The notes beneath the pieces are model-generated. The model worked only from the letters and a program-made list of their open reading frames with translations, made no database searches and had not been told where the DNA came from. 8,565 nucleotides of DNA from CAYINJ01 sp964364745 (GTDB lineage Bacteria; Patescibacteriota; Patescibacteriia; JACRDY01): positions 1 to 8,565 of the forward strand of contig CAYINJ010000028.1 in assembly GCA_964364745.1 (NCBI GenBank), read 5' to 3'. Made by a program: the position numbers and the translations under genes. This document shows, piece by piece, positions 5,670-8,565 of this stretch; the first letter of the stretch is position 1; the number at the start of each line of letters is the position of its first letter.

Positions 5670-6350
5670 ATGGGTAGTTTGTATGTCGTGGCGACGCCGA
5701 TCGGCCATCTCGGCGACATCACTTATCGGGCCGTCGCTAGTTTGCGGGCCGTGGCGGTGGTGGCCTGTGAAGACACCCGCCAAACTAAAAAACTGCTAAC
5801 CCACTATCAAATCAGCACGCCGACGGTTAGTATTCATCAACATAGCTCGGCCGCCACCATCCAGCGACTAATTGATCGCGTCACGGGTGGTGACAGTGTC
5901 GCGGTGGTGACTGATGCCGGCACGCCAGGGATATCTGATCCGGGGAGCCAACTGGTGGCCGCCGCGGTGGCGGCTGGCGTGTCAGTCGTTCCCATCCCGG
6001 GGCCATCGGCCCTGACCGCGCTGGCGTCAGTGGCGGGGATAAGGACTGATGAGTTTCTATTCTTGGGGTTTTTGCCTCACAAAAAGGGACGGCAAACATT
6101 ACTGCGGGAAATTGTTGCTAGTCACCGGCCGGTGATCCTCTATGAATCCACCCACCGGATCGAAAAACTCCTCGGGGAATTATCAGTAGCTGGAGCAGGC
6201 GAGCGGCAATTAGTGGTTGGCCGGGAATTAACCAAAACTTTTGAAACACTGTATCGGGGAACGCCGGCTCGGGTGTTAGACCAACTGCAGGCCACCAGCA
6301 CCAAAGGAGAATTTGTCTTAATTATTGCGCCGCAGACAAAAATTAATTGA
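5670..6350 (+). CDS. rsmI: 16S rRNA (cytidine(1402)-2'-O)-methyltransferase
   Basis: RsmI uses S-adenosylmethionine to 2'-O-methylate C1402 in the 16S rRNA decoding centre, which helps start-codon fidelity. It belongs to the tetrapyrrole-methylase fold. With the start at 5670 the protein has 226 residues and begins MGSLYVVATPIGHLGDIT, the typical family N-terminus. Further signatures are CEDTRQTKKLL (33-43), VTDAGTPGISDPG (80-92), PGPSAL (110-115), YESTHR (158-163), GRELTKTFET (184-193) and KGEFVLII (212-219). It stops just after the methylase core and lacks the C-terminal extension of the roughly 286-residue E. coli protein. An in-frame ATG at 5658, giving ATGA overlap with the previous stop, would add four residues. 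Third gene along is metG, an old neighbourhood also seen in B. subtilis. Confidence 0.95.
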   Translation: MGSLYVVATPIGHLGDITYRAVASLRAVAVVACEDTRQTKKLLTHYQISTPTVSIHQHSSAATIQRLIDRVTGGDSVAVVTDAGTPGISDPGSQLVAAAVAAGVSVVPIPGPSALTALASVAGIRTDEFLFLGFLPHKKGRQTLLREIVASHRPVILYESTHRIEKLLGELSVAGAGERQLVVGRELTKTFETLYRGTPARVLDQLQATSTKGEFVLIIAPQTKIN

Positions 6351-6362
6351 TCACTCATCCAT

Positions 6363-6494
6363 ATGCCGACCGACTTAGCCAACCAATACTATCGGAACGA
6401 GACCGAACAGCGCCGCCATCCCCGGCCGTGGCTGTATTGGATTTTAGTGGTGGTGGCGGCCATGGCGGGGATGATCGCCATGATTTTGGCTTAG
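6363..6494 (+). CDS. Small single-span membrane protein, 43 residues, function unknown
   Basis: ATG 6363 to TAG 6494 encodes 43 residues. The first 23 are polar and charged (NETEQRRHPRP at 12-22); the remaining 20 form one hydrophobic helix (WLYWILVVVAAMAGMIAMIL, 23-42) ending one residue before the stop. Basic residues in front of the helix suggest the N-terminus is inside. It fills the gap between rsmI (12 bases before) and metG (13 bases after) exactly, as a real operon member would, and no other reading frame explains that gap. No Shine-Dalgarno is visible, but the T-ATG context matches the neighbours. I do not recognise a family. Confidence 0.65.
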   Translation: MPTDLANQYYRNETEQRRHPRPWLYWILVVVAAMAGMIAMILA

Positions 6495-6507
6495 ATTTTA
6501 TATCGTT

Positions 6508-8013
6508 ATGGCTAACAAGTTTTACGTCACGACACCAATTTATTATGTGAACGACAAGCCACATCTTGGTTCGGCCTATACGACGCTGGCGGCTGATGTC
6601 TTGGCCCGGTATCATCGCCACTTAGGAGAGGACGTTTGGTTTTTGACCGGGACGGCTGAACATGGCGATAAAATTGCGGGCAGTGCGGCCAAAGCGGGGC
6701 AAGAAGTCCAGGCGTTTGTCGACGAGATGTCGGCAAAGTTTTCGGTGGCCTGGGATAGTTTAAACATTGAACCAGATGATTTTATTCGCACGACAGAGCC
6801 ACGCCATGTGGCGGCCGTGATTAAGTTTTTCAATAAACTAAAGGCCTCCGGCCAAGTGTACAAAGGGATTTATGAGGGGCTTTACTGCACGCCCCACGAG
6901 GCATTTTTAAAGGAAACGGATCTAGTTGACGGGGTTTGTCCTGACCACAAAATAGCCCCCGAACGGGTGGCGGAAAACAATTGGTTTTTTAAATTGTCCG
7001 ATTATGCCGAACCGCTTCGGCAGCTGATTGAAAGCAATGAATTGGTCATTGCCCCGGCGGGTCGACGGAATGAAGTGCTGGCATTTTTAAGCCGGGGGTT
7101 AGAGGATATTTCCATTTCTCGGCCCCGAGCTAAGTTCGCTATCCCACTGCCCTGGGACGAGACCCAGAAAATTTATGTTTGGATGGATGAGCTATTTAAT
7201 TATTGTTCGGCCATTGGCTATGGCGTGGATGACGAAAAATTTCGCCACTATTGGCCGGCGGATCTGCATTTGATGGGCAAAGATATTATTAAATTTCATT
7301 GTGTGATTTGGCCGGCGTTATTATTGGCGATTGGTGAGCGGCCGCCTAAACAGGTTTTTGCTCATGGGTTTTTCACCGTCAATGGTCAAAAAATGTCTAA
7401 AACTCTCGGCAATGTTATTGACCCGGTAGAACTAGCGGCGGACTATGGTGTCGACGCGGTGCGCTTCTTTTTGCTGTCCGAGTTTGCGTTTGGGGCCGAT
7501 GGTGATATTTCGGTTGAGCGGTTCAAAGAGCGCTACAACAGCCATCTCGCCAACGGCCTGGGCAATGTGGTCTCCCGCGTTTTGACCTTAGTGGAAAAAT
7601 ACCGAGATCAAGTGTCCACACCCGAGTCCGACACCCTGGCGACGGCGACCGCCGAGGTTTGGGCTAATTACCACGCCGCCATGGCCGAGCTCCAGTTTGA
7701 TGCTGCCATCGGGGAGATTTGGCGCCTCTTGTCGCTGGCGGATGGCTATGTCGAGGCCCATAAACCCTGGGAATTAGCTAAGAATAACCCAGCCAAATTG
7801 GGAACAGTGTTGGCGACGCTGGTTGAAATCCTTCGTCAGGTGGGCTGGTTACTTTATCCAATCATGCCCGACACGGCGGAGAAAATCTTGACGGCCTTGG
7901 GGGTGTGGGCCAAAGAACAACACCAGCCGCTAACGCAATTATCGGCTTGGGGTCAGCAGATTAATTATCAAGACATTATTAAACCGGAGGGGCTATTTCC
8001 CCGCCGGACCTAA
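6508..8013 (+). CDS. metG: Methionyl-tRNA synthetase
   Basis: This class I aminoacyl-tRNA synthetase charges tRNA-Met, including the initiator, in the cytoplasm. Its 501 residues comprise the catalytic core and anticodon-binding domain without the C-terminal tRNA-binding (EMAP-like) domain of longer MetRS. The HIGH motif appears as HLGS (19-22) in TPIYYVNDKPHLGSAY, and the KMSKS loop as KMSKT (295-299). Other landmarks are GTAEHGDKI (48-56), DISISR (200-205), YVWMDEL (223-229), GKDIIKFH (257-264) and the anticodon-domain segment around AHKPWELAK (417-425). The connective-peptide knuckle has C127-x2-H130 and C144-x2-H147 rather than the usual two Cys pairs. Start ATG 6508 lies 13 bases after the small membrane-protein gene, with no Shine-Dalgarno; the N-terminus MANKFYVTTPIYYVN is the normal family start. 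Confidence 0.97.
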   Translation: MANKFYVTTPIYYVNDKPHLGSAYTTLAADVLARYHRHLGEDVWFLTGTAEHGDKIAGSAAKAGQEVQAFVDEMSAKFSVAWDSLNIEPDDFIRTTEPRHVAAVIKFFNKLKASGQVYKGIYEGLYCTPHEAFLKETDLVDGVCPDHKIAPERVAENNWFFKLSDYAEPLRQLIESNELVIAPAGRRNEVLAFLSRGLEDISISRPRAKFAIPLPWDETQKIYVWMDELFNYCSAIGYGVDDEKFRHYWPADLHLMGKDIIKFHCVIWPALLLAIGERPPKQVFAHGFFTVNGQKMSKTLGNVIDPVELAADYGVDAVRFFLLSEFAFGADGDISVERFKERYNSHLANGLGNVVSRVLTLVEKYRDQVSTPESDTLATATAEVWANYHAAMAELQFDAAIGEIWRLLSLADGYVEAHKPWELAKNNPAKLGTVLATLVEILRQVGWLLYPIMPDTAEKILTALGVWAKEQHQPLTQLSAWGQQINYQDIIKPEGLFPRRT

Positions 8014-8044
8014 TCTTTTATTCGTTCCTAACCAGCGCATCCCT

Positions 8045-8554
8045 ATGGTCCTCATCGACGTTATTTTACTCATCATCCTCGGTGGGTTTATTCTCGGCGG
8101 ATTCTGGTTTGGCGCGATTCACACCCTTGGTTCGTTGGTCGGCGTCATAGTCGGGGCTTGGGTCGCTGGCAATTACTATGCCGCGGTGGCGAGTTGGGGG
8201 CAATTCATGTGGGGGACGAGTGACTTGGCCTACATCTTGGCGTTTATTATTATTTTGGTGGCGGTCAATCGGTTGGTCGGCTTGTTATTCTATTTCCTCG
8301 ATCGACTGTTTGAGATTATCTCGATCATCCCGTTTTTGACCAGTATCAACCGCCTGTTGGGTGGCGGGTTTGGTTTTTTTGAGGGGATGTTTACTGTCGG
8401 CCTGGTTTTATTTTTTGTCAGCCGCTACCCCTTGAATGATTGGCTGACCAACCAATTACTGACCTCACAGGTCGCGCCGTGGTTTATCTCGACCACGCAA
8501 TTCTTAGCGCCAATTTTGCCAACCTTTTTGCGCCAACTCCAGACGGTGATTTAA
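8045..8554 (+). CDS. CvpA family membrane protein
   Basis: The protein has 169 residues and about four membrane segments (near 4-24, 26-46, 60-84 and 108-126), with the CvpA-family pattern of an early Asp (D5), small-residue-rich first helices (GGFILGGFWFGA), a conserved Asn/Arg after the third helix region and RLLGGGFGFFEGMF (103-116). E. coli CvpA is linked to colicin V production and envelope functions; the molecular role is not settled. The start ATG 8045 lies 31 bases after metG, without a Shine-Dalgarno, and is probably in the same operon. The stop TAA at 8552-8554 is followed four bases later by another ATG (8559), which may begin the next operon gene beyond the window. I give no gene symbol because orthology to E. 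coli cvpA is uncertain. Confidence 0.85.
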   Translation: MVLIDVILLIILGGFILGGFWFGAIHTLGSLVGVIVGAWVAGNYYAAVASWGQFMWGTSDLAYILAFIIILVAVNRLVGLLFYFLDRLFEIISIIPFLTSINRLLGGGFGFFEGMFTVGLVLFFVSRYPLNDWLTNQLLTSQVAPWFISTTQFLAPILPTFLRQLQTVI

Positions 8555-8565
8555 CGCTATGTTAT

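Noticed and set aside
8559..8565. ATG after cvpA as the start of another operon gene
   Set aside because: The spacing and T-ATG context are suggestive, but only seven bases are visible, too few to call a gene.

Overview
The window most resembles a chromosomal segment of a Candidate Phyla Radiation (Patescibacteria) bacterium. The signs are a compact layout with short spacers, a reduced-looking MetRS and RsmI, a winged-helix protein with a nucleotidyltransferase-like tail, and a large PP2C-like/membrane/beta-propeller protein of a kind I associate with these lineages. UGA ends several genes (kef-like, winged-helix, rsmI), so this is not a code-25 lineage such as Gracilibacteria. The placement is inference from gene content; I cannot name a species. 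I see no mobile element, CRISPR array, tRNA or rRNA, and no gene-free stretch longer than about 160 bases.

Left part (1-2657, + strand): the 3' portion of a Kef-type cation:proton antiporter with a TrkA-N domain runs off the left edge. Its stop codon lies inside the -35 box of the next promoter. A leader of about 130 nt follows, with an L10-leader-like fold and terminator-like hairpins, then rplJ (L10) and rplL (L7/L12), which form the ribosomal stalk. A strong two-way terminator closes the rplJL unit and also serves the convergent gene on its right.

Middle (2663-5017, - strand): one 784-residue protein with a cytoplasmic PP2C-fold domain that has lost its metal-binding aspartates, an Arg/Trp-rich linker, one membrane span, a coiled coil and an outside six-blade propeller. 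It is transcribed divergently from the next operon, and the two -10 boxes overlap in a small palindrome.

Right part (5024-8565, + strand): a tight operon of a winged-helix/nucleotidyltransferase-like protein, rsmI, an unrecognised 43-residue single-span membrane protein, metG and a CvpA-family membrane protein. The last gene stops 11 bases before the window ends, and a further ATG follows it. RsmI and MetRS both serve translation, and rsmI lying close to metG matches the B. subtilis order (rsmI-abrB-metS).

Most starts lack a Shine-Dalgarno sequence, but nearly all have T just before the ATG.
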